From: a virus
Direction: 5' to 3' (one strand)
IMG/VR virus record: IMGVR_UViG_3300035698_001351
Coordinates: 1-32,552 of that record
DNA: 32,552 nt
This document shows, piece after piece, positions 1 through 8,354 of this stretch. Below the pieces are notes generated by a model. It saw only the letters and a program-made list of their open reading frames with translations. It did not search any database and was not told where the DNA came from. Numbering within the stretch: position 1 is the first letter of the stretch; every line of letters starts with the position of its first letter. The position numbers were made by a program, and so were the translations under genes.

Positions 1-183
1 ATGAAACATGTGCCTGTGTGGATGACCTAGAAACGATACATCGTCCCAGTCGCCTGTTGCTAGCTTAGGATCAGTCAACGCTGCTGGATACTTGTGAATG
101 CCTTCCTTTTGAAAGGTTACCCAAATCTGCCGCCGAGCATTTTGCATAGTTTCATCAATAATTGTACGTTCTTCTTGAATCAT
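1..183 (-). CDS. Conserved small phage protein, 3'-truncated by window edge
   Basis: The frame opens with ATG at 183 and stays open for 61 codons to the window edge, so the C-terminus is missing. The start overlaps the stop of the upstream gene (TAATG), which indicates translational coupling. The visible part begins MIQEERTIIDETMQNARR and carries the segments EGIHKYPAAL and FLGHPHRHMFH. I recall this pattern (WxxFxxEGIHxYPxAxTDP, then LGxPHRHxFH) from hypothetical proteins of T4-like cyanophages and other marine phages, where no function is known. The His-rich PHRHMFH segment could bind metal, but this is a guess. It is the last visible member of the unit led by the promoter at 898-926. Confidence 0.75.
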   Translation of the reverse strand, partial: MIQEERTIIDETMQNARRQIWVTFQKEGIHKYPAALTDPKLATGDWDDVSFLGHPHRHMFH

Positions 184-689
184 TAGATCACCTCATCGTC
201 TGTGTATTCACTCCAGGAAGTGAATACGTTTCTATCCATAAGTTTGTGCAAACTATGGCACCAAACCCCGGGATTGCTTGCTTTAAAATCTTTGTCGTCA
301 ATTTTAATCATTGTGTTGTAATTCCACTGTTTAACATAAGGAACAGTTACACGGATCTGCGGAATAAAATTATCACTCTCTATTAGGCCGCCTTCCATAA
401 ACCATTCTAAGTTAATGTTGCTCGGAATATCTAAACTACACAAGATATCTAGATCTGTGAACGCACGAATCATTAAATCCCAAGCGTCAAATTCTTCTGT
501 TGTAATAGGGTTGTAACTATGATTAGCACCAAAGAAGATATGTTTGCAATGTTCTTCTTTGTAGATTTCCATAACTTCACTGTGATTCTGAATACCGACT
601 ACAAACAAAGTTTTTAGTCCATACGCTGGTGTACGTTCAACTTCGTTACCAATAAACCACTTAACATCAGTATGCCCGTCACGAATCAT
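183..689 (-). CDS. Conserved phage protein of unknown function (168 aa)
   Basis: A complete 168-residue frame whose ATG overlaps the end of the upstream small gene. It has no signal peptide or membrane segment. Recognisable stretches are FVVGIQNHSEVM near residue 30, the motif HIFFGANHSYN near residue 50, and a C-terminal IKIDDKDFKASNPGVWCHSL with clustered acidic, His and Cys residues. I recall similar proteins in T4-like marine phages annotated only as hypothetical. The conserved H/N/D/C residues suggest a soluble enzyme or nucleotide-binding protein, which cannot be tested here. Its position near the TGT/DpdA-like gene may be coincidental, since the sigma70 promoter at 898-926 separates them. 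Confidence 0.8.
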   Translation of the reverse strand: MIRDGHTDVKWFIGNEVERTPAYGLKTLFVVGIQNHSEVMEIYKEEHCKHIFFGANHSYNPITTEEFDAWDLMIRAFTDLDILCSLDIPSNINLEWFMEGGLIESDNFIPQIRVTVPYVKQWNYNTMIKIDDKDFKASNPGVWCHSLHKLMDRNVFTSWSEYTDDEVI

Positions 690-867
690 CTGGAATTCCT
701 AATTCTGCTTTTAATTTTGTTAATTCGTCTTTGACTGCAAGTTTTTTCTTTTTAATAGTAGTTCTAGTTTCAGCAGAAGTACTATCGCTTTCAATATAAG
801 ATACCATATCGTGTAAGCGCTTATGTTCTTTAACTAAAAATTCATATCGTGTTGCCAGAGTTGCCAT
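679..867 (-). CDS. YdcH/DUF465-like small coiled-coil protein
   Basis: The start at ATG 867 (MATLATRYEFL) is preferred over the further ATG at 906, because 867 is preceded by AGGAAGG at a suitable distance and lies downstream of the promoter at 898-926, whose -10 box overlaps the longer version. The 62-residue product is almost all helix: a segment around LVKEHKRLHDMVSYIES, then KKKKLAVKDELTKLKAEL. This follows the YdcH (DUF465) pattern of an EH..L motif followed by a K-rich KLxLKDE helix, so a short antiparallel coiled coil is likely. YdcH-like proteins have no firm function. It is the first gene of its unit and overlaps the next gene by a few bases. Confidence 0.75.
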   Translation of the reverse strand: MATLATRYEFLVKEHKRLHDMVSYIESDSTSAETRTTIKKKKLAVKDELTKLKAELGIPDDS

Positions 868-897
868 TACTAAGTAATTCCTTCCTACATTACACTT

Positions 898-926
898 ATT
901 ATACACTAACTATACCATGCTGTCAA
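898..926 (-). promoter_or_regulatory. Consensus sigma70-type promoter
   Basis: On the minus strand TTGACA (926-921) is followed after exactly 17 bp by TATAAT (903-898), both perfect consensus boxes. The -35 box lies inside the last codons of the TGT/DpdA-like gene. The predicted transcript starts a few bases before the ribosome binding site of the gene at 867. This is probably an early promoter read by host polymerase. Confidence 0.9.
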
Positions 927-2433
927 GTAACTCTAGTGCATTTTGGTCAAGATCTATTTCGGTGTCTGGGCTGTCTACTTCAAACAAACTGTTAAACTGC
1001 GTTGCTGCGTTAACAATACGTTTACCAGTAAATCCTCTTGTACCTTTAACGGTATCCCAGAACTTGCTGTACTCGTTAATAATGCTCATACTTTTATCAA
1101 AGTCTTTAGCTTCAAACACCCGTTCAACTACATCACGGAACAGTATTCTGTCAAATGTTTCGTGCACCAACATAGCAGGGATAACACCAGCATCATATTC
1201 TCTGTTAGCTCGTTGCACTGATTCAATGTGCATCCATACGTTATGTCCCATAAGCAATGCATACGAAAAGCTATCCCAAGAAGTTTTGCCTTCTTTGCCA
1301 ATTTTGTTTAGCATACCAGGGGCATAATGACACACATCTCCAATAGTCATGCGCTCAGTAATTGGGCTGTTTTCAAACAGCTTGTGTACACCGTCTTTGA
1401 GCACTGCATCACGGAATGGGGTTAAGTCTCCAGCGTATTTTTTGTTATCAATAGTGGGTTCCATTTGGTAACTCCACTTGCCGCGATCTTCGATGCGGAT
1501 ACTGTTGTATACTTGTCCGTTTGCTGTTGCAAGAAACGGGCTTGCGCAGTCAAAGCTAACAGTAAAGTTTTCATTGTGGTGACGTCTAACACTGCGCTGA
1601 ATATCTGTAAGCAGCACAGCCCATTCTAGTTTACTTGTTCCCAAAAAGTGCATCCAGTCGTGCTGACCCTCCTCGAGCAAACCTTCGTGTATAAGCGTAA
1701 CCAAGCGTTTTAGTACTAAATGCACATCACACATGTTCTGTCCACCCATTGACCACCCATTGAATGGATTATCCATCTTGTCACTACAAAAGCCTTTCAT
1801 CTGATCATACCAGTGATCTGCTTCGTGGTGATTTGATCCTTGCAGCACGTTTAGTATTTTTAGATCACCGCCGCGATTGGCCATCCAAAACTCGTTGTTA
1901 TAATGTGTTGCGCTAACTGCATCATCATAACTGCGAATACCACATAGTGCACTTGCTTTTTTATCCAAGTAAGTCCATGTTGGAATATCCATAGTCATAC
2001 CGTGTGTAGCAATACCCATTTGCCAAGCAATAACTTGCTCACGCTTTTTTTCAGCTGTTTTATCTGCAGGATCATTCCATTGTGCAGGCCAAACACCTTT
2101 TGCAATCTGGAACCCACCTGAATCAGCAAGCATGATACTGTCTGCTTCCCGGGCACGTACCATTTCTTCTTTTGGCACATGCTTTGTAACATCTAGATCA
2201 GCATGCCCAGCACTGTACAAACTATACTTGTAAGGGAACAAAGCTTCTTTGCTGTTAAGCCAATTCAGACTTTCCATGTTAGGTATGCCTTTAGGCAATC
2301 TATCGCCAATTACGCTTTTTACCTGGTCTGGGTAACGTTCCTTGCCAATGTATCCAGCATAGAAGCTACTGATAGCCGGCAAGAATATTGCATAGTCTTT
2401 TTGTTTTTCAGTTAAGTTGTCTTGTTCTATCAT
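910..2433 (-). CDS. TGT/DpdA-like guanine transglycosylase (7-deazaguanine modification)
   Basis: 507 residues. TGT-family enzymes exchange guanine for a 7-deazaguanine base in tRNA; the phage and bacterial DpdA branch does this in DNA. Visible family motifs in order are LADSGGFQ with Asp104 (base-binding DSGG), MDIP with Asp149, NVLQGS near 195, GWSMGGQ near 228, and SFDCASPFLATANG with Asp295 in the place of the catalytic nucleophile (TGT: FDCxxPTRxARNG). The CxCxxC zinc cysteines of tRNA-type TGT are absent, although a MGHNVWMHIES segment resembles the TGT zinc-His helix. That loss favours a DpdA-like role over ordinary queuine insertion. No folE, queD, queE or queC is in the window. Near the C-terminus, NSLFEV (481-486) resembles the gp43 tail. 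The DNA-versus-tRNA target is inferred. Confidence 0.78.
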   Translation of the reverse strand: MIEQDNLTEKQKDYAIFLPAISSFYAGYIGKERYPDQVKSVIGDRLPKGIPNMESLNWLNSKEALFPYKYSLYSAGHADLDVTKHVPKEEMVRAREADSIMLADSGGFQIAKGVWPAQWNDPADKTAEKKREQVIAWQMGIATHGMTMDIPTWTYLDKKASALCGIRSYDDAVSATHYNNEFWMANRGGDLKILNVLQGSNHHEADHWYDQMKGFCSDKMDNPFNGWSMGGQNMCDVHLVLKRLVTLIHEGLLEEGQHDWMHFLGTSKLEWAVLLTDIQRSVRRHHNENFTVSFDCASPFLATANGQVYNSIRIEDRGKWSYQMEPTIDNKKYAGDLTPFRDAVLKDGVHKLFENSPITERMTIGDVCHYAPGMLNKIGKEGKTSWDSFSYALLMGHNVWMHIESVQRANREYDAGVIPAMLVHETFDRILFRDVVERVFEAKDFDKSMSIINEYSKFWDTVKGTRGFTGKRIVNAATQFNSLFEVDSPDTEIDLDQNALELLDSMV

Positions 2434-2906
2434 TTTAGGCCTTCAAGTTTATAACAGCTAGGGCTAATTGGTGTCCATTGATAATGATCGTTTACTACAG
2501 TATCCACCGTGACGTATTGTTGATCTTCGGTGAATATACTCCATTCAGGAAAAATATGAAAATTATGATCCTCAAGGTGCACCAACTTGTTAATACCCAT
2601 TGGACCATAATGTATACAAATATTCCAAGCTGCGCCGACTATAATCCAATTGTTTGTTTTGTGTTGGTGTTCCAAGAACTCACTAGGACTATTTAGGTAG
2701 ATAGTATCATTGTCAAACGTTTTTTCTATTATTGGATCTATTGGGCTAGACTCGGTCATACCACAACAGATTTTACTCACAATAGTTAAATTGTCTAATT
2801 CGTTGACAGCACGTTTATAGAACTGTTTGTGTATAGCCTCATCACGCATGCCATTTACGTTAGGACCCACTGTCCAGCAATCAATGAATACTACTCCCCA
2901 GGGCAT
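2430..2906 (-). CDS. Unknown phage protein, possible isochorismatase-like fold
   Basis: 158 residues, with ATG overlapping the gp45 stop (TAATG) and its end overlapping the transglycosylase start. The N-terminal strand GVVFIDCW and the later segment WIIVGAAWNICIHYGPMG resemble the two core elements of cysteine hydrolases of the isochorismatase type: an Asp at the end of strand 1, and a Gly-x-x-x-x-x-C helix start. If so, Asp9 and the Cys in WNICIH would be catalytic. The rest does not obviously match and the usual Lys is not clear, so this is a weak structural guess. Tight coupling to gp45 and the transglycosylase gene suggests shared expression with replication genes. Confidence 0.75.
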   Translation of the reverse strand: MPWGVVFIDCWTVGPNVNGMRDEAIHKQFYKRAVNELDNLTIVSKICCGMTESSPIDPIIEKTFDNDTIYLNSPSEFLEHQHKTNNWIIVGAAWNICIHYGPMGINKLVHLEDHNFHIFPEWSIFTEDQQYVTVDTVVNDHYQWTPISPSCYKLEGLK

Positions 2907-3637
2907 TACTTACTTTGCGCTGGTAGAATGTAGTTGTACACTGCAATACCACTATCAACTGTGATTTTAGCAGCGCCGAGATCTGAAATGCGCACAGTTT
3001 TATCACCAGTTAGATTCATAATTGAGATAAACTGCGTAACTGGCCAACTCCATGTACGTGCCAAAGTTCCTGCCACATCGTGCTGAAACACAAAGTCACC
3101 GGCATGTGTACTGTGATCACCAAACAAAAACTTTAAGTGCCCATCTTCGGTTTTAGTTTGAAAAGTTAACTCTTCGGCGTTTGCTTGTGCTTGCATTTTT
3201 AATCGCATGATGCTAGCAGTCGATGGTTCAAACTCAACTGCCCACGGAACGTCTTTCATCTTAGCATTTTTAAGCTTTTCGTTGACAATCTCGCTTACCA
3301 TAAAGCGATAATCGTTTTTAAAGTCGCCTGCTGTGTTTTTAAAATGCAAACCAACCGGTGCTGATTCACCGTTGCGCTCTTGGCGTTTTACAGTGATTTC
3401 GGCACCCTCTTTATATTCAGCAATGTTCAGTAGGACTTTTAGTTTTGCTAGGTTGGGCATACCAAATGTTCCCATAAATTCAGCAACTGGTTTGTGAAAC
3501 TTTGCATCTAGCACAACACTTTTGTCTTCTGCTAGTCCGATAATATTTGTTTCAGTGTCACTGCCTGTAATTTTAATAAGTTGGATACAGCCCAAATCAT
3601 GACTGTGTTCAACTAAGTCTAGTAGATAATCTCTCAT
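2906..3637 (-). CDS. 45: Sliding clamp, T4 gp45-like
   Basis: 243 residues (T4 gp45 is 228). The clamp forms a trimeric ring around DNA, tethers the polymerase, and in T4 also activates late transcription. The sequence has the gp45 pattern of alternating strands with few charged clusters: an N-terminal half ending near the KNDYRFMVSEI segment, a K/E-rich helix (VNEKLKNAKMKDVPWAVEF), and a C-terminal IAVYNYILPAQ strand typical of marine gp45 proteins. The start overlaps the previous stop (ATGA) and is preceded by CCGGAG. It lies two genes downstream of gp43, separated by the methyltransferase-like gene. The identification rests on pattern and context rather than a single diagnostic motif. Confidence 0.85.
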   Translation of the reverse strand: MRDYLLDLVEHSHDLGCIQLIKITGSDTETNIIGLAEDKSVVLDAKFHKPVAEFMGTFGMPNLAKLKVLLNIAEYKEGAEITVKRQERNGESAPVGLHFKNTAGDFKNDYRFMVSEIVNEKLKNAKMKDVPWAVEFEPSTASIMRLKMQAQANAEELTFQTKTEDGHLKFLFGDHSTHAGDFVFQHDVAGTLARTWSWPVTQFISIMNLTGDKTVRISDLGAAKITVDSGIAVYNYILPAQSK

Positions 3638-4605
3638 TTATTTTCTCCGGTGTGTTGCATTAAGTGTTTAATTGCGCCTAGGCTTTGTCCGCCTTTGATA
3701 CTACTTCTAGTCCCTGGTTTTTGTATTTCTAGCCAGCTTACGTTTTTGTCCATATCAAAACTAGCTATCATGTTAAATCCGCACTGTATGCAAGCCTCTT
3801 TTACCAAGTGCCCTGGAGTATAAGTATAGTACGAATTTCTAAAATTGTCAACTCCAATCGGATAATCACAGTTGTTATAGGTAAAAACAGCTACACCCCC
3901 TGGTTGTAAAATAGAAAAGATGTCAGCTAGATACTGTTTAATAAGCCTAAGCGGCTTAAAATTAAAGTAATCAATTGCAACAACTAAACCAAGTTGATTA
4001 ACTGGTAATGCATGCAAGATATTTTCCCCTTGTTCGTCAATAGCGTAGTATCGTATACGCCGCTGGTAATCAGGCGTCCACAATTTTTTAACTTCTTTGA
4101 ACATATCTTGATGGTCGTCAACTAGATACAGTGGATCACAACTTACTAGATAATCAGTAATATTACCTAGTTTAGGACCAAGTTGCATTGCAGAATACCG
4201 CCAGTCAACATATTCACTAATTCGTCCTATAAGAAATGTCTGAGCGTTGTCATCGCCTAGTAGATTTTTGTATCTACTTCGATCAAGTTTATAGTCAGTA
4301 TTGTCGTCAAGGCCTCTTTGATAAATCTCTTCACTTTTCTCAGTTATGAACGGAAGTTCAATGATATCAAGAGCCTGGTCTAAACACAATCTAAACTGTG
4401 CAACGTCTTGATACACCATATCTAGTTCCTTAATTATATTTTTGCTGCGATTTGCTATACTACTTTTAAGATCCTCAAAATCAATATGGTGTGTATTTAG
4501 GTTGTTGTTATGCTGTTGCAACAATTTTTCAATTGCATGTCTTGGTTCTTGCAAACTAAGATCAGCTAATAGTCTTTTATATTTTACAAGATCAACTAGG
4601 TCCAT
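3634..4605 (-). CDS. SAM-dependent methyltransferase-like protein
   Basis: 323 residues. The first 135 are helical and charged with no clear match. The remainder looks like a class I methyltransferase: LGPKLGNITDYLV with CDPLYLVDD (142-163) at the position of motif I and the acidic ribose-binding strand, LGLVVAIDYFNF near 206-217 as motif IV, and SILQPGGVAVFTYNN near 236-250 as the typical motif VI/strand 5. The glycine-rich loop is degenerate (GPKLG), which is common in phage members. The substrate is unknown and no target-recognition domain is seen. Its start overlaps the gp43 stop (TAATG) and its end overlaps the gp45 start, so it is co-translated with the replisome genes. Confidence 0.75.
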   Translation of the reverse strand: MDLVDLVKYKRLLADLSLQEPRHAIEKLLQQHNNNLNTHHIDFEDLKSSIANRSKNIIKELDMVYQDVAQFRLCLDQALDIIELPFITEKSEEIYQRGLDDNTDYKLDRSRYKNLLGDDNAQTFLIGRISEYVDWRYSAMQLGPKLGNITDYLVSCDPLYLVDDHQDMFKEVKKLWTPDYQRRIRYYAIDEQGENILHALPVNQLGLVVAIDYFNFKPLRLIKQYLADIFSILQPGGVAVFTYNNCDYPIGVDNFRNSYYTYTPGHLVKEACIQCGFNMIASFDMDKNVSWLEIQKPGTRSSIKGGQSLGAIKHLMQHTGENK

Positions 4606-7265
4606 TATTCAAACTCAAATAAGCTGTTAAACGTATTACTAGTATCGGTTTCCTGTGCAAGATCCCATTGTAGTACACTAAGCAAATTGTCAATTTTCTT
4701 GTCCACAACTGCTGCTTCCATTTCAGCATCGTCAAATGGTAATTCTTTGAACCAATTTGGAATGTGAAGTTCGTCTGTTGGATAACCAATGCTAGTCCAG
4801 TTAAGTGGATTTGCCTTCAGTTTGCACACAACAGTTTTCATACCATCAATAATGCCTTGCGAATAGTTATCACCGTGCATTTTTTTCATTTGATTCCAGT
4901 TCATTGCTGCTCTAACATGCCCTGGCATGTTTGCACGACCTAATCTCTTTTCTTCTGCTGCATACTTGGTCAAGTTGTTAACACGTTTTGGCGCACCTTT
5001 TTCCCAAGCAGGTTTTTCTTTAAATTCGTACTTAAAGCTCTTTATCATGTCAATGATCTCATTGCGCTCTGCACCATCAAGCACACGCACCAGCAGTGTC
5101 ATCAAGAACTTTTGAATCACAACAGGAGTATCACTGCGTTTCAAGTCTAGCCCCATTGCTTTGATCTTGCCTTGCTTCCCTTCAACATCGAGCCGCTTGC
5201 CTTCAAGATCAAAAATGTTAATTGCATAACGCTTCTTTGTAATAAACAATCCACGGTCGGCAATACTTTCGCGGCCACCGATGATAATTGCACCATTCAC
5301 TCTTGGAACATGAAATGCTTGTTCCATAAATCCCGGCCAGCTATCATTTAGTTGATCACTGATAGCATCGTATAATTGAATACAAGTTTCCTTGCTCCAT
5401 TCCATGTTGCCAGCTTCAACATCTTTTTTGATCGCAGGCCATGCGCTAAAATACACACTGTCTGTATCGCCGTAGATAACGCTGTCTCCAGTATGATCAT
5501 AGTTGCCTGTGATACATTCGTTTACAAAACTGTCCATGTGATGTGCAATGGCCCTCCCAGTTAGTGTAGTGCTTTGCCCAATGCGCTTATCAAAGAATCG
5601 ACAGCCAGGATTGAGAATAGCACCATACAAACTATTTAGATTAATCTTCTTCACTAGCTGACGTTTATCTAAAAATACACGTTCTTCTGGATCAGTTGAT
5701 GCACGAAGTTTTGCCTGAATCTCTTGTCGTTCCCTGTACCAACGTGCTAGCAACCCAGGCACAATGCCTGTTTTTTCATAAGAAAAGATAGTACCGTTTG
5801 CGCTTAGTATCCAAGGTTGATTACTGTCAAATATGATCTTCCAAATTTCTGCTGCACTGTGTACACTTTCTTCGCCGTTTTCCCAGTCAATTGTAATTTC
5901 AGTGCCGGGTTCTCGTTTCATGACAGCAGTATATTCTAACGCACCAAATACTCCTTCCCATGCCATAGCAAAGCTAGCTTTTTTATCAATTTTGTTTGCA
6001 ATATAATTATCAGTCATGGTTGGACGCAACTGCCCAACAATAGTTTCATTGCCCATATTCAGTGCACGAATAGCACTAGGGTACAGACTGTTGATATCAA
6101 TAGAACCGATCCATTCGTGTATGCCTTTTTTAGGATAAGCAACATATGCACCCGCTGCCGCAGTATTTTCGCCCGAGTCCCGTTCACGGCGATTAGGCAC
6201 AACTAGTCCTTGCTCGTGTGCTTCGTTGATGATAGCTTGTTCAGTAACAGCAACAGCACCCATTGTAGTTTGCAATAGCACAGTGTTTGCATGTGCTAGT
6301 TCGTTTGCCAGTGCAAGAAATCGTAGTTTCTTGTCCAGTTTATCAAGTAGCAGTGTATCTTGTCTGTTATATTCAATAAACGTTTTGAAGTTGTGATTGT
6401 ATAGATGATCCAGTGTACCTTCATACGCAGTTTTGCGCTCGTTGAGCTCGTACTCACCAATGGCATCCAAGCTATAACTATGCCGCTCTTCGTATGTATA
6501 CTTACGATACAGTTGCATATAGTCCATGTGCACTCTGCCAATGAGATCAAATGTAACGTTTTCTGCACCAAATCGCTCAAACATACGTTTCTTAGGAAGT
6601 TGTCCCCACAAACAAAAACGTCTAGTGTCGTCTTTGCTCATTATCATTGCTGCACGGTTAACAGTGTATGGAATATCGTACCCTTCGCTATTCCATCCAC
6701 TTAACACGTCTGCATCTTCAATGAGATCAAGAAATACATTTAGCATTTCTTCTTCTCGCTCAAACAACATAGTGTTTTCAAACTCGTTGCATATTTCTTG
6801 TGCAGTATCCCAACTCATGCCTTTTGGTGGCATAACCAGTGTAACTAGCTGTTCCATCCATTGTAAGTACACAGATATAGCTGTGATTGCATTAAAGGGA
6901 TCGTTTGTTGGACTGTACCCTCGCTCTGGATCAAAGTCAACTTCGATATCAAAAAACGCAGCTTGCAACTTAGGAGCAGTTTGATCTTTGTAGTTCTCTT
7001 CAAAACAGCGAAACACTGGATTGATATCACTTTCAAAGATATTTTTTCCTGAATGCATGCGTAGTTCTTTGCGGAACTCTTTGTTGCTACGAGTGCTTAC
7101 TCTACTCACAGGATTACCGTAAATGTTTTTGTGTTTACCTCGTGGATCCTCATAATAGAACACGTAGTTAGCCGGATACTCTTTGTATATCCGTTGGCCT
7201 TCTACACGTTCTACAACGTGAATACGATCTTTTTCTCTATCAAAGAGTGCGTCAACGTAACTCAT
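4605..7265 (-). CDS. 43: DNA polymerase, family B, T4 gp43-like
   Basis: 886 residues, close to T4 gp43 (898). The exonuclease domain has Exo I DIE (Asp106, Glu108), Exo II WNSEGYDIPY (Asn192, Asp197) and Exo III YNRQD (Tyr299, Asp303). The polymerase domain has motif A SIDINSLYPSAIR (Asp390), motif B KKINLNSLYGA (Lys540, Tyr547) and motif C YGDTDSVYF (Asp600, Asp602). All catalytic residues for polymerisation and proofreading are present. The C-terminus ends NSLFEFE, the place where T4-type polymerases bind the sliding clamp. The ATG follows AGGAG and the consensus promoter at 275-303 of the 7 kb line (7275-7303), so it heads the unit gp43, methyltransferase, gp45, unknown, transglycosylase. 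Confidence 0.98.
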   Translation of the reverse strand: MSYVDALFDREKDRIHVVERVEGQRIYKEYPANYVFYYEDPRGKHKNIYGNPVSRVSTRSNKEFRKELRMHSGKNIFESDINPVFRCFEENYKDQTAPKLQAAFFDIEVDFDPERGYSPTNDPFNAITAISVYLQWMEQLVTLVMPPKGMSWDTAQEICNEFENTMLFEREEEMLNVFLDLIEDADVLSGWNSEGYDIPYTVNRAAMIMSKDDTRRFCLWGQLPKKRMFERFGAENVTFDLIGRVHMDYMQLYRKYTYEERHSYSLDAIGEYELNERKTAYEGTLDHLYNHNFKTFIEYNRQDTLLLDKLDKKLRFLALANELAHANTVLLQTTMGAVAVTEQAIINEAHEQGLVVPNRRERDSGENTAAAGAYVAYPKKGIHEWIGSIDINSLYPSAIRALNMGNETIVGQLRPTMTDNYIANKIDKKASFAMAWEGVFGALEYTAVMKREPGTEITIDWENGEESVHSAAEIWKIIFDSNQPWILSANGTIFSYEKTGIVPGLLARWYRERQEIQAKLRASTDPEERVFLDKRQLVKKINLNSLYGAILNPGCRFFDKRIGQSTTLTGRAIAHHMDSFVNECITGNYDHTGDSVIYGDTDSVYFSAWPAIKKDVEAGNMEWSKETCIQLYDAISDQLNDSWPGFMEQAFHVPRVNGAIIIGGRESIADRGLFITKKRYAINIFDLEGKRLDVEGKQGKIKAMGLDLKRSDTPVVIQKFLMTLLVRVLDGAERNEIIDMIKSFKYEFKEKPAWEKGAPKRVNNLTKYAAEEKRLGRANMPGHVRAAMNWNQMKKMHGDNYSQGIIDGMKTVVCKLKANPLNWTSIGYPTDELHIPNWFKELPFDDAEMEAAVVDKKIDNLLSVLQWDLAQETDTSNTFNSLFEFE

Positions 7266-7274
7266 AATACTCCT

Positions 7275-7303
7275 ATTATATTTTAAGTTGGTGTGTATGT
7301 CAA
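7275..7303 (-). promoter_or_regulatory. Consensus sigma70-type promoter for gp43
   Basis: Minus-strand TTGACA (7303-7298), 17 bp, then TATAAT (7280-7275), immediately followed by AGGAG and the gp43 ATG at 7265. The transcript leader would be only a few bases long, so the -10 box nearly abuts the ribosome binding site. Both boxes are perfect consensus. Confidence 0.9.
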
Positions 7304-7304
7304 G

Positions 7305-8354
7305 TTATTTGATAACTCTATTTAGATCATTTGTTATGCAATGCATCCCTGCATCCCAAAAGTACTTGTGTCTAAACGGAACAACGTGTGTGGTAATACC
7401 GTGCTGTTTACAAGTTTCTTCAACTAAATCATTGCGTTCAGCAATTACGATATTAGTTGGATTGATAATTAAGATATTTACACCAAATATTGTTTCGTGT
7501 GCATCGCCGACCCATTCATCGAAGTAGCTGTTAACAACTTCTAATACGTTTGGATTTTGATCAAATCCTGGAATATACCATTTACCAGAATTTAGTTTCT
7601 TACTAGTTTGAAACTTATTATGCTTTGCATACTGACTGTCTGGCAAATGCAAAACTTCCCATCCTGGGAAACTTTCTTTGTAATCTTCATCAGCAATACT
7701 AATAATAAGCCCTTGCGTTACAGGACAATATACTGCATCGCCATGCCCTTGTGCATCTACAATGTAATTGTTAGTGTCAGGAAACAGTTTGTTAACTTCT
7801 TCACGTATAGCATCCCAATCATCGTCAATAGTTTGAGTAGCAAAAAACAAGTCGTTACCCAATCGACTTACAAAACATCCACTGATATAACTACATGTTG
7901 TTTCTTGTACATCACATTGTGCAAGGATGTCTTTGTAGAATTCTAGTTTTCTGTTATGTTTTGCTTGATCGTGCGCCTGGAACTCTTCCCAGGTTTTAGA
8001 AGTTTGTTTTTTAAACGCATGATGCGCATGATTGGCATTTGGTGTCACTGGGACCCAGAGTTTATCATGTATTTGAATAAAATAATCTCTAGGAGTCACT
8101 GGCGGCGGCACCCATACTCCGTCAATTTGGCAATCCTCAAAAGTGGCAGGAATAGTAGGACGCAATACTTCTACATCAAAACTTTTCAGCAATTTTATTA
8201 ATTGTTGAAAATCTTCTTCTGTTTCAATTGCTACCTGTTCAAACTTGGCCCTAGTAGGTGCATGTTCTATCCACTCATAAAAACTTGGAGGGTAAGCTTG
8301 ACCTACTACGCAAGTTTTAAGAGGATCCCAATGATGATAAACTGAGTACGTTAT
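7305..8354 (-). CDS. Glycine-amidinotransferase-like protein, apparent ATA start
   Basis: This family moves an amidino group from arginine to an amine through a catalytic Cys. The C-terminus has DAGMHCITNDLNR with the Cys about 11 residues from the end, and the middle has GHGDAVYCP, matching the H-x-D pair of the family. An upstream in-frame stretch encodes HHWDPLKTCVVGQAYPPSFYEW, which fits the family N-terminus, so the first standard start (TTG at 8192) would delete conserved sequence. No ATG, GTG or TTG occurs in frame between 8192 and the stop at 8411-8409. The best start is ATA at 8354, eight bases after AGGA and overlapping the dsbA stop. This gives 349 residues. A sequencing error or a true non-standard start are both possible. 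The substrate in the phage is unknown. Confidence 0.82.
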   Translation of the reverse strand: MTYSVYHHWDPLKTCVVGQAYPPSFYEWIEHAPTRAKFEQVAIETEEDFQQLIKLLKSFDVEVLRPTIPATFEDCQIDGVWVPPPVTPRDYFIQIHDKLWVPVTPNANHAHHAFKKQTSKTWEEFQAHDQAKHNRKLEFYKDILAQCDVQETTCSYISGCFVSRLGNDLFFATQTIDDDWDAIREEVNKLFPDTNNYIVDAQGHGDAVYCPVTQGLIISIADEDYKESFPGWEVLHLPDSQYAKHNKFQTSKKLNSGKWYIPGFDQNPNVLEVVNSYFDEWVGDAHETIFGVNILIINPTNIVIAERNDLVEETCKQHGITTHVVPFRHKYFWDAGMHCITNDLNRVIK

